This document shows, piece by piece, positions 1 through 5,196 of a stretch of DNA of 6,964 nucleotides; within the stretch, counting starts at the first letter, position 1; each line of letters starts with the position of its first letter. A program made the translations under genes and the position numbers. The stretch lies in the NCBI GenBank assembly GCA_910586445.1, contig CAJUHV010000113.1, forward strand, positions 1 through 6,964. The letters run 5' to 3'. The stretch is from an uncultured Eubacterium sp. GTDB lineage: Bacteria; Bacillota; Clostridia; Lachnospirales; Lachnospiraceae. Below the pieces are notes generated by a model. The model was not told the origin of the DNA. It did not search any database and saw nothing but the letters and a program-made list of their open reading frames with translations.

Positions 1-54
1 TGTAACTCAAGGGTTTATCCAAATTTCCTAGAATAAATGTACTCACAGGATAAT

Positions 55-84
55 GCGATTTATCTCAGATGTAAGATAAATCGC
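55..84. repeat. Perfect 11-bp inverted repeat at the helicase gene break
   Basis: The arms GCGATTTATCT (55-65) and AGATAAATCGC (74-84) are exactly complementary around an 8-base loop. The right arm runs into the reading frame of the helicase remnant: its last bases encode the start of the Lys-Ser-Gln-Gly motif. The left arm is therefore an inverted copy of helicase coding DNA. A weaker TTATCC/GGATAA pair lies outside it (15-20 and 48-53). I see no gene in 1-74. The pattern could be the scar of an insertion or template-switch event, or the subterminal hairpin of a mobile element end, but no transposase is visible. Confidence 0.6.
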
Positions 85-305
85 AGGGGTCGGAATATCC
101 GGCTGTGGTTATGCCTGTACTGATGAGCCATTTTGGGATGCTGCAGAGGAACCTTATTTATACGGGCATTACAAGGGCAAAAAAATTACTGGTTATGGTG
201 GGAGACAGGAAGGCCCTCGCCTATGCGGTAGGAAATGTAACCGTGACAAAAAGGAATACCCTGCTGAAAGAAAGGCTTTCAGGGGAGAGGGACAGCCGTG
301 TGTAA
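75..305 (+). pseudogene. RecD2/TraA-type SF1 helicase, C-terminal remnant
   Basis: Only the last ~76 residues of a superfamily 1 (RecD2/TraA-like) DNA helicase survive. The frame opens after a TAA at 72-74. It reads KSQGSEYPAVVMPV, the conserved motif that normally follows a Thr-x-His, then NLIYTGITRAKKLL (motif VI with its arginine finger region), and a basic tail ending in TAA at 303-305. The tail looks like a natural C-terminus, so the damage is at the 5' end. The ATP-binding Walker motifs and the whole N-terminal part are absent, so it cannot be an active helicase. The GTG at 105 is simply a Val codon of the old gene, not a convincing start, and no ribosome site precedes it. RecD-like helicases are common in Firmicutes islands, which fits the setting. 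An alternative is that the gene continues upstream of the window behind an inserted element. Confidence 0.8.
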
Positions 306-400
306 ACATCTAAAGTACACCGGGTGCATTGGCAATTTAGAACGGCAGGGCGGCATGAAAAGAAAATGGATGCTGTATATTCTGGAAAGAGGGTGTTATT

Positions 401-829
401 TTGGCTAAAAAGAAGCTGAATAAAGCGCAGCGCAGGGAACAGCGGCTGCGGAAAGCAAGGCAGTGGATTGTTACATATAAGGGGACTCCGAAAAAGATCG
501 TGAAGCATTATAAGGAGCGTTTCCATGTGGATACCGTCTGCGCCTTAAAAGACCTGCAGGAGATTGGCGTTGAATTTACACAGGAATATCTGGATGCGGT
601 GAAACGCAGCGAGGAGGAGCGGCTGCGTCAGAAACGCTTGGAAAGGCAGCGGAAAGAACAGGAAAAAATGGCATTGATGTATGATGACTGCGATGATACC
701 TTTGCTTTTATTGCTGGATATACAGACGGCGGAGCACCTTATGGCACGACATGGTGGGAGGTCGGCATTAATCCGGAGCTGCCATTTGACGAGAAAGTCC
801 GGCAGTATATGGAGATGATATGCGGATAA
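401..829 (+). CDS. Hypothetical basic/coiled protein with IAGYTDGGAPYG motif
   Basis: A 142-residue protein of unknown function. The start is TTG at 401. An in-frame stop lies at 356-358 and a purine-rich AAAGAGGG (386-393) sits seven bases ahead, so no other start fits better. The N-terminus is strongly basic (MAKKKLNKAQRREQRLRKAR). Residues 22-58 look like a compact helical, possibly DNA-binding, segment. Residues 66-90 are a Lys/Arg/Glu-rich coiled helix. Residues 102-120 carry FAFIAGYTDGGAPYGTTWWE. I recall proteins with such an IAGYT.GGAPYG.TW motif from gut Firmicutes accessory regions next to recD-like genes, always without a function. No signal peptide or membrane segment is seen, so it is cytoplasmic. 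It precedes the FakA-like gene by 74 bases and probably shares its transcript. Confidence 0.8.
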   Translation: MAKKKLNKAQRREQRLRKARQWIVTYKGTPKKIVKHYKERFHVDTVCALKDLQEIGVEFTQEYLDAVKRSEEERLRQKRLERQRKEQEKMALMYDDCDDTFAFIAGYTDGGAPYGTTWWEVGINPELPFDEKVRQYMEMICG

Positions 830-889
830 GGCAGCACATAACGGGCCATTTTATGTTTGTAAGAAAGAATATAGAAAACCATATTTTGC

Positions 890-895
890 AGGAGG
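890..895 (+). promoter_or_regulatory. AGGAGG ribosome site fixing the GTG start at 904
   Basis: A full AGGAGG lies eight bases before GTG at 904. The longer reading from ATG at 820 would overlap the previous gene's end, has no such site, and adds about 28 residues that do not resemble the FakA family. The GTG start is therefore preferred. Confidence 0.8.
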
Positions 896-903
896 CAGAG
901 ATA

Positions 904-1155
904 GTGTTAGAGTTTCGGTATGATACGCAGTTATTAATTGAGGGTGAAAATCTTGATGAAGATGTGATAAACGAATATTTTTCAAAAAATTTTCAAGGGG
1001 ACTGTCTGCTGGCAGTTGGCGGTGAAGAACTGGTAAAAATACATTTTCATACAAATGAGCCATGGAAAGTGCTGGAATATTGTGCTTCCCTGGGCGAGAT
1101 CTATGATATTGTTATTGAAGATATGGACAGGCAGTCACGCGGGCTGAAAGGATAA
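904..1155 (+). CDS. Small stand-alone FakA C-terminal-like (DAK family) protein
   Basis: An 83-residue protein resembling a piece of FakA/YloV, the Firmicutes fatty acid kinase subunit often labelled 'DAK2 domain' or 'kinase to dihydroxyacetone kinase'. Residues 2-20 (LEFRYDTQLLIEGENLDED) match the family's Tyr-x-Thr-x-Phe-hydrophobic strand. Residues 32-53 (GDCLLAVGGEELVKIHFHTN) match its GDSLxVVGDDDLxKVHVHTN signature. Residues 56-76 match the final VLEYaxxxGEIxxIxIEdM segment. The N-terminal ATP-binding DhaL/DAK2 domain of full-length FakA (~550 residues) is missing, so kinase activity is not expected. I recall free-standing versions of this length in Lachnospiraceae, which suggests a real small gene rather than a fresh truncation. 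It could be a regulatory or fatty-acyl-binding module, but that is inference. It is the last gene before the hairpin at 1204-1243. Confidence 0.85.
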   Translation: MLEFRYDTQLLIEGENLDEDVINEYFSKNFQGDCLLAVGGEELVKIHFHTNEPWKVLEYCASLGEIYDIVIEDMDRQSRGLKG

Positions 1156-1203
1156 ATTACAGACAGGGCCAGTAAGATGGCTGCTTAACCGGTAAGGATG
1201 CAT

Positions 1204-1243
1204 AGAAGGGAATACATCTGCGGGTGCAGGTGTATTCCCTTCT
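1204..1243. terminator. Strong 18-bp hairpin between convergent genes
   Basis: The stem AGAAGGGAATACATCTGC (1204-1221) pairs with 1226-1243 around loop GGGT; only one pair is a G-T wobble. It lies 48 bases after the stop of the FakA-like gene and 11 bases after the stop of the convergent gene at 1255, so it can serve both strands. The following tracts are pyrimidine-rich but not clean T runs (TCTGTTCCTT on +), so it is terminator-like rather than a textbook intrinsic terminator. Confidence 0.75.
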
Positions 1244-1254
1244 GTTCCTTGCGA

Positions 1255-1500
1255 TCAGATCATCTTTGCGCTGATAAAATATTTATTTCTGGCGCGGCAG
1301 TCCGGGCAGGTGCAGACAACCTCAAACCGGATGGAGCCGTCTTCTTCTTTCCCTGTGGCTGTCATATCAGCCGGAATACCTGTGCCAGCCGGAGATTCTG
1401 CAGCGTCCCCCGCTGAACCAGGATCAGCCAGACAGTGCCAGTGCAGTTCATTTCCGCATACGTAACAGTGGTCTTTTCCACGAAAACTTTTTCCTGTCAT
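1255..1500 (-). CDS. Small Cys/His-rich probable zinc-binding protein
   Basis: An 81-residue protein that I do not recognise by name. The metal-site pattern is clear: H11-C12-x2-C15 with N17 and H20-W-H22-C23 (GKDHCYVCGNELHWHCLADP), then C63-x-C65-x2-C68 (VVCTCPDCRARNKYF). The two clusters are separated by a Gly/Ala/Pro/Ser-rich linker (residues 27-58), suggesting two zinc knuckles or one composite site. The ATG at 1500 is preceded by AGAAGGA at good spacing, and an extended -10 promoter lies just upstream. It follows the relaxase gene on the same strand after a 148-base gap and has its own promoter, so it need not belong to the mob operon. There is no membrane segment. It may bind nucleic acid or act as a small adaptor, but nothing shows which. 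Confidence 0.7.
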   Translation of the reverse strand: MTGKSFRGKDHCYVCGNELHWHCLADPGSAGDAAESPAGTGIPADMTATGKEEDGSIRFEVVCTCPDCRARNKYFISAKMI

Positions 1501-1529
1501 TTTATTATCCTTCTTTCTTTTTTTAAAAA

Positions 1530-1558
1530 ATCATACCACATAAATAGTATAACTGCAA
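1530..1558 (-). promoter_or_regulatory. Extended -10 promoter for the Cys/His-rich gene
   Basis: Read on the minus strand: TTGCAG (1558-1553), a 17-base spacer, then TATGAT (1535-1530) preceded by TGG, which makes an extended -10. The start codon is at 1500, giving a leader of about 20 bases. Confidence 0.5.
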
Positions 1559-1648
1559 CAGGCAGAAAAAACAGCAGGTTCAGGCTTCATGTTTTCTTTT
1601 CAGTATAAAAAGGAGAGAAATGTCTGGTTCCGGTACAGCCGTTTTCTG

Positions 1649-3520
1649 TTATCTGGATTCTGCATGTTCCATCTGTTTCCGCTTTTCTGCCTGTACCTGT
1701 TGCTTTTGTTTTCCAAGGATGGCACTGACGTTTGAGCAGACAGTGCCCAGTTCTTTCTGGCGGTCGCGGTTACGCTGGTATGCCGCCTGTTCAGATTCTT
1801 TTTTCTGGATAAGCGCTGCTTTTTCTTCTTTCAGAAGTTTCAGCGACGGCAGCTTTCCGGGAACCGGGCTGTCTGTGTCACTGGCCGCTTTTTCTTTCAG
1901 GAACCGTGCGGCAGTTTCGTAAAGTGTGATCTGCGCCGCATGCTCCTGGCGGAATTTCCCTTTGTTCTTTGCTTTTAAAAACTGCCCGTAAACAGCTTTG
2001 TTTGCAAGGTACTGGCCGGTGTAATGGATCTGTTCATTCACTTCCTTTAACTGTTCTTCTGTCTTTTTTAACGATTTCCTTGACAATCCCGTTTCCTCTT
2101 TTGCTTCTGCAAGCCTGTTTTCCAGAATTTCCCTTGTGTCATAGCCGTGCTCCTCGATATAAATGAGTGTTTCAGCCATTCGTTTTAAGTTTGCAATTTT
2201 TACTTTCTGTGCGTAAGCCTGGTTCTGCTGTGCTTTGATGCAGCTTTGCAGATCGGTAACAAGGCGCAGCTCCGACTGAAAGTATAGGATGGAAACGGAA
2301 TCATATGCCGGTATTTGGTTTTTATCATGCCAGGAAATATTTTTAAATGCATTTGTGCTGTTTTCTGCATTCCGGTTTGCGTATCCGGGGGTGTCTGGAG
2401 TTTTTTTGTTTCTTTCCGCGCCGTATTCGGAACTATCCGCACTGTATCCGGAAATGTCCATACCGTGTTCTGGTTTTTCCGCAGCATCAGGGCGGGCCGT
2501 TTCATAAACAGGGTTATCTTGTTTAAATGGTTCGGATTCTGCAGGACAGGCATTTCCCTGTTCCTGACTTCTTATGCTGTCTGGAACTTCTGCATTTTCT
2601 GCGATCTGTTTTAAAATGGAATCCGTTTTATAAAGCGCACCGAGGCTTCTGTCAGTGATGAACTTTGAACGGTCCGGGTGCAGGTAGCTGAACCGCCCGC
2701 GGCTTTCCTTTAAAAGCACCCCGTATTTTTCAAAAAGGATTTTTTCAAATTCAGCGGCTGTGTGTGCATGGCGTGTTGCGTCTTCTATGGCATCCCGCAG
2801 GAACTGTTTTTGTGTCTGGAATACAGAAGGCTTCTGCGCGCTGTCCGCAGAAAGCTGTCCGGAGCTTCCGGCTGTTTCCTGCTTCATGTGCTGTGCGGCA
2901 CGGTACTCGCGGTCTGTAATTTTTTTCTGTGCGGGGGCAAGCAGATCTACCTGGTGCAGATTTTCACGGTGGCACATATCCATAACAGCCTTCTTCAGGA
3001 AAGCCAGGAGTTTGTATGTCAGGTGGTGCTTGAATCCGGCGAGAGAATCGCATGGCCGCTCCATAAAATCTTTGCGCTCCACATCAAATTTGCGGACACT
3101 GTTGATCACGATATGGGTGTGGATGTTCCCGCTGCCGTTATTCCCGTCCGTATGGGTGCAGACAAGCGCCTGGTGTCCGGGGAAATAATTTACGGTATAT
3201 TCCAGTCCAAGCTCCTGCGCGTGTTCACATGTAAGCCCTATGTCTGCATCCTTTGGATCATAGCTGATAATGTAGTGGTGGGATTTGATTTCATCATAAT
3301 CCTGGTTTTTGCCGTAACGGGCATTCAGTTCCATGCATTCCGTATCAAAAGTGAAAGCGTCACAGTTTATGCCGTCCAGAAAATAATTGTCCCTAAGCTG
3401 CATATCCCCGTTTTCGTCCAGGATGGGCTTCCCGGTCTTTTCATCGTATTTGAAAATGGAATACCGCTGCGCTTCGCCGTAATCCGCATTTTTAACTGCT
3501 ATGTGTTTCAGTATCGCCAT
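1649..3520 (-). CDS. MOBP-type relaxase / mobilization nuclease
   Basis: A 623-residue relaxase that should nick one strand at oriT, stay covalently attached to the 5' end through a tyrosine, and pilot the strand into a recipient. The N-terminal ~200 residues hold the catalytic domain. DYGEAQRY at 13-20 aligns with SDFAELVKY of RP4 TraI, making Y20 the probable catalytic tyrosine. SHHYIISYDPKD (80-91) is motif II. H123-T-D125 and NIHTHIVIN (132-140, H134, H136, N140) form the three-His metal site of motif III. The remainder is a hydrophilic, Lys/Glu/Gln-rich helical tail with coiled-coil stretches (about 430-500 and 570-615) and no helicase or primase motifs. The ATG at 3520 has GAAGGGA upstream. 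Its first 29 bases overlap the end of mobC, implying translational coupling. No type IV secretion genes are present, so it would depend on a helper element. Confidence 0.93.
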   Translation of the reverse strand: MAILKHIAVKNADYGEAQRYSIFKYDEKTGKPILDENGDMQLRDNYFLDGINCDAFTFDTECMELNARYGKNQDYDEIKSHHYIISYDPKDADIGLTCEHAQELGLEYTVNYFPGHQALVCTHTDGNNGSGNIHTHIVINSVRKFDVERKDFMERPCDSLAGFKHHLTYKLLAFLKKAVMDMCHRENLHQVDLLAPAQKKITDREYRAAQHMKQETAGSSGQLSADSAQKPSVFQTQKQFLRDAIEDATRHAHTAAEFEKILFEKYGVLLKESRGRFSYLHPDRSKFITDRSLGALYKTDSILKQIAENAEVPDSIRSQEQGNACPAESEPFKQDNPVYETARPDAAEKPEHGMDISGYSADSSEYGAERNKKTPDTPGYANRNAENSTNAFKNISWHDKNQIPAYDSVSILYFQSELRLVTDLQSCIKAQQNQAYAQKVKIANLKRMAETLIYIEEHGYDTREILENRLAEAKEETGLSRKSLKKTEEQLKEVNEQIHYTGQYLANKAVYGQFLKAKNKGKFRQEHAAQITLYETAARFLKEKAASDTDSPVPGKLPSLKLLKEEKAALIQKKESEQAAYQRNRDRQKELGTVCSNVSAILGKQKQQVQAEKRKQMEHAESR

Positions 3521-3926
3521 GAGTGTTCCCTTCAGAACTGTCTGTGTGCTTTACAGTAGTAGAAAAATCCCCGGCCATTTTCAGGACAGCATATTTCATT
3601 TCATAGATTTGGGCTATGCACCGGCGGAGGGATTTTAAAATTTCCTGTGTCTGGTGGCCACCCTGGTTGAAATGTCTTGCAATTTGGTTCAGGTTGCTTC
3701 CAATTTTGCCAAACTCTGCAATGAGTTTTTTCAGTTCTGGCACATCTGCCACGATTTCATATTTTACAGTTACCTTCCTGCCAGAAAGCTGCCGGCGTGT
3801 GTATTCTGACAGTGAAAGCTTTGCCTGCTTTGCGGCTTCTGTCACGACTTCATATTCCACGTCTGTGAGTCGTAAGTGGAGGTGGTGCGTATGCGTTAGT
3901 TCCTTTTCTTTTTTTGGCCTTGCCAT
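3492..3926 (-). CDS. mobC: MobC-family relaxosome accessory protein
   Basis: A 144-residue protein of the bacterial MobC family, which binds oriT and helps the relaxase open the nick region. The N-terminus (MARPKKEKELTHTHHLHLRLTD) leads into a ribbon-helix-helix-like segment at about 14-46, with the LSLSEYTRRQLSG helix at 37-49. The family signature FGKIGSNLNQIARHFNQGG sits at 72-90, followed by helical residues 93-120 and a disordered Ser/Thr/His tail. I chose ATG at 3926: GGAAGG precedes it by nine bases and the sequence from there looks like homologues. The longer reading from GTG at 3956 adds a basic 10-residue leader and would place the coding start inside the hairpin at 3952-3969. It overlaps the relaxase gene and lies beside the candidate oriT, the usual arrangement. 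Confidence 0.9.
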   Translation of the reverse strand: MARPKKEKELTHTHHLHLRLTDVEYEVVTEAAKQAKLSLSEYTRRQLSGRKVTVKYEIVADVPELKKLIAEFGKIGSNLNQIARHFNQGGHQTQEILKSLRRCIAQIYEMKYAVLKMAGDFSTTVKHTDSSEGNTHGDTETHSS

Positions 3927-3951
3927 AAATGAACGCCTTCCTTTCTTTTCC

Positions 3952-4151
3952 CGCACCGGTTTTGGTGCGCTGCGACTGTTTTACAGGAGCCAGATCCTGC
4001 ATATTCGCCAGAATATGCAGCCGAGGGTATGGGGAGCGGAATCCCCATCAAGTTTTGCCCGTAAGCAGAAATCCGCGCCAGCGGGTTTCTGTGCCACGAG
4101 GCGAAACTTGCCCTTTATGCGAGTTCTCGGATAAAGGGCATTATCCGAGAA
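3952..4151. other. Candidate origin of transfer (oriT), nested inverted repeats
   Basis: Immediately upstream of mobC lies a 200-base stack of inverted repeats. CGCACC/GGTGCG is at 3952-3957 and 3964-3969. CTGCATATTC/GAATATGCAG is at 3997-4006 and 4011-4020. ATGGGGA/TCCCCAT is at 4029-4035 and 4042-4048. CAAGTTTTGCC/GGCGAAACTTG (4049-4059 and 4100-4110, one wobble) encloses a second 11-bp stem at 4066-4076/4081-4091. The + strand reads GATCCTGC at 3993-4000, matching the ATCCTG|C nick core known for RP4-type MOBP relaxases. A nick there would send the DNA to its right in first and the mob genes last, as is usual. The exact nick is inferred; the position beside mobC and the hairpin density are direct. 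Confidence 0.5.
4109..4151. repeat. Two mutually exclusive overlapping palindromes
   Basis: TGCCCTTTAT (4109-4118) pairs with ATAAAGGGCA (4131-4140). Inside, CGAG/CTCG (4120-4123 and 4126-4129) completes a 32-base palindrome broken by one G/G mismatch and a TT centre. The second palindrome uses part of the same bases: TTCTCGGATAA (4124-4134) pairs with TTATCCGAGAA (4141-4151) around AGGGCA. The two hairpins cannot form on one strand at once. A minus-strand mobC transcript starting further right would carry both. Confidence 0.7.
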
Positions 4152-4165
4152 GTTTTATTATCAAA

Positions 4166-4211
4166 GAAGTTCTTAGAAAGCGTTGTTTTTTTAAGTTTCT
4201 AATAGAACTTC
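4166..4211. repeat. Imperfect hairpin inside the 34-bp repeat segment
   Basis: GAAGTTCTTAGAAA (4166-4179) pairs with TTTCTAATAGAACTTC (4196-4211), leaving a two-base bulge. It overlaps the inner end of the left 34-bp arm. Confidence 0.55.
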
Positions 4212-4229
4212 TCAAATAATGTTATGGGA

Positions 4230-4303
4230 TTGTGAAGATTCTGACTAAGAATCTGGTATAGTATTTTTAATTGAGATCACTTTTTTCTTGTGTTTGGTAT
4301 TAT
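4230..4303 (+). promoter_or_regulatory. Tandem promoter-like boxes with 41-bp period
   Basis: TTGTGA (4230-4235) and TTGAGA (4271-4276) are 41 bases apart. The extended -10 boxes TGGTATAGT (4254-4262) and TGGTATTAT (4295-4303) have the same 41-base period. The TTGnGA to TATnnT distance is 21 bases, too long for a normal -35/-10 pair, so the boxes would act as extended -10 promoters or as a repeated regulator site. A perfect 7-bp palindrome AGATTCT/AGAATCT (4236-4242 and 4248-4254) lies within the first unit. Transcription would run toward the iteron-like array. A minus-strand TATAAT (4304-4299) overlaps the second box, has no good -35, and could serve mobC. Confidence 0.35.
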
Positions 4304-4305
4304 AC

Positions 4306-4321
4306 TGGCACTAAACTTGCA
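4306..4321 (+). promoter_or_regulatory. Sigma-54-like -24/-12 promoter sequence
   Basis: TGGCACTAAACTTGCA fits the sigma-54 consensus TGGCACG-N4-TTGCA except at the seventh base, with the GG-N10-GC spacing exact. There is no gene just downstream and no visible enhancer-binding regulator, so a chance match is possible. Confidence 0.3.
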
Positions 4322-4426
4322 GAACGGATATTGAATAATTATCCGCGATATTTTTTCGTAATCTGCCGATAAACTGCATTTACAAGATACTTCTTTGATA
4401 ATAAAACTTCTCGGATAATGCCCTGT

Positions 4427-4844
4427 TTATCCCGAATTCGGGATAACCAGAGTTATACCGAAAAAAGACTTATCCCGATATTTACAAAAGAGCCTCCAAA
4501 TACAAGCTGTTCTAAAGAATATTTCGGGATAATATTTTTCATCAGTCTTAAAGTGATATACAAAAAATTCGGGATAATATTTTTTTGTTCGTATGTATTT
4601 ATCATATTTTTGACGATTTTGTTTGCAAGGTTCTCATTTAGCCATAAAAAATAAAAATTTTGTTCTTATAGATTGAAACAAGAAAGATCTTATCCCGAAT
4701 TTTTGTAGGCTGGCTACCATCTGTCAAAAATAACTTATCCCGAATTTTTGTATGGCGAGTCTTAATTTTCAAGGACATTGAAGAAAATTCGGGATAATCT
4801 ACTTTTCGGTATAACCTTGGCGTTATCCCGTCTGCGGGATAACG
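4427..4844. repeat. Mirror-symmetric iteron-like array of TTATCCCGAA
   Basis: Twelve copies of the 10-bp motif occur on both strands. On + they are at 4427-4436, 4453-4462 (TTATACCGAA), 4470-4479 (TTATCCCGAT), 4690-4699, 4735-4744 and 4823-4830 (TTATCCCG). On minus they are at 4437-4446, 4523-4532, 4568-4577, 4788-4797, 4805-4814 (TTATACCGAA again) and 4835-4842 (CGGGATAA on +). The array is bounded by two palindromes: TTATCCCGAATTCGGGATAA (4427-4446) and CGTTATCCCG-TCTG-CGGGATAACG (4821-4844). The eight inner sites mirror exactly about position 4633.5, and the outer pairs are off by one base. Copies share flanks: CTTATCCCGAATTTTTGTA occurs at 4689 and 4734, and TTCGGGATAATATTTTT at 4523 and 4568, both 45 bases apart. 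The middle (4578-4689) is AT-rich and site-free. This resembles a replication, partition, recombination or master-regulator assembly site; none is proven. Confidence 0.85.
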
Positions 4845-4861
4845 TTGTGAGAGAAAAAAGC

Positions 4862-5153
4862 TCTTAATATATAAGCCGATTTGGGAGAGGACGTGATACC
4901 TCTGTGGAAGAAATATTTATATTTTTTGGCGGCAGGGGATGTGGGGCAGGGAACAGCCGGATGGGAATGAGAAAGCGTTGCGGTATGAAGCGGCTATGCC
5001 GACTCCGTAGGCATGGCTGTGGAAACGTGGAAGGGATGAAAACGAAAAAAGAAACTGCAAGTTATCCATGGAGCAAAGCGGAATGGATAATTTGCAGTCT
5101 GCGTAAACCAGTCGGCAGAGCGGATTGGGTGCAAGTGATAAGCAGGCAGGCAT
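4862..5153. other. Gene-free stretch with small hairpins
   Basis: I see no credible gene here: the open frames have biased Arg/Gly/Cys content and no well-placed ribosome site. It contains GCTATGCC/GGCATGGC (4993-5000 and 5010-5017, one wobble) and the larger stem at 5055-5097 listed separately. The first 20 bases are AT-rich (TTAATATATAAG), the rest purine-rich on the + strand. A structured RNA is conceivable but has no recognised family. Confidence 0.4.
5055..5097. repeat. 15-bp stem-loop containing TTATCCAT/ATGGATAA
   Basis: CTGCAAGTTATCCAT (5055-5069) pairs with ATGGATAATTTGCAG (5083-5097) with one G-T position and a 13-base loop. There is no T tract on either side, so it is not a normal terminator. 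It looks like a repeat-type palindrome of the kind dispersed between genes. Confidence 0.65.
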
Positions 5154-5177
5154 AAAAACCCCTGTTGCTGCAACAGG
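5154..5177 (-). terminator. Intrinsic terminator, minus strand
   Basis: On the minus strand CCTGTTG-CAG-CAACAGG (5177-5161) is followed by GG and TTTTT (5158-5154). It is the first hairpin with a T run downstream of the zinc-ribbon gene that stops at 5302, and probably ends that transcript after about 125-150 untranslated bases. Confidence 0.65.
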
Positions 5178-5196
5178 ATTGCAGAACGAAGTATTT

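Larger units (their letters stand above)
4136..4423. repeat. 34-bp perfect inverted repeat flanking a 220-bp segment
   Basis: Bases 4136-4169 (starting GGGCATTATCCGAGAAG) and 4390-4423 (ending CTTCTCGGATAATGCCC) are exact reverse complements over 34 positions. Outward similarity continues imperfectly for about 20 bases, with TTTATCC/GGATAA-type sequence on both outer sides. No target-site duplication is visible, so a simple transposon is unlikely. The enclosed segment has no gene but holds promoter-like sequences, which is the layout of an invertible promoter; a recombination or cruciform site is equally possible. Confidence 0.85.

Noticed and set aside
1..74. 3' end of a group II intron inserted in the helicase gene
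   Set aside because: No domain V-like sequence is present in the visible 74 bases.
355..408. 17-residue ORF (MKRKWMLYILERGCYFG) ending over the TTG start at 401
   Set aside because: It could be a coupling leader peptide, but only a weak GGGCGG precedes it and nothing else supports translation.
820..903. N-terminal extension of the FakA-like gene from ATG 820
   Set aside because: It overlaps the previous gene, lacks a ribosome site and does not resemble the family; GTG 904 has a full AGGAGG.
1620..1922. 100-residue + ORF with AGGAG upstream
   Set aside because: Antisense to the relaxase tail; the spacing to the ribosome-like site is only four bases and the Cys/Phe/Ser-rich product has no family features.
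2762..3559. 265-residue + ORF opposite the relaxase gene
   Set aside because: Antisense shadow of the conserved relaxase domain; no ribosome site or recognisable domain.
4136..4423. MITE or insertion sequence bounded by the 34-bp repeats
   Set aside because: No target-site duplication, and similarity extends imperfectly beyond the arms, which a simple transposon end would not show.
4418..4654. 78-residue + ORF in the array
   Set aside because: It is made by translating the repeats themselves (FGIIFF twice), has no ribosome site, and its composition is AT-driven.
4427..4844. CRISPR array or DnaA boxes
   Set aside because: Repeats are only 10 bp, lie on both strands and have unequal spacing, unlike CRISPR. 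They share TTATCC with DnaA boxes but lack the CACA half.
4904..5155. 83-residue + ORF from GTG
   Set aside because: Biased Arg/Gly/Cys content, the nearest purine tract is 13 bases away, and it is crossed by hairpins; no family resemblance.
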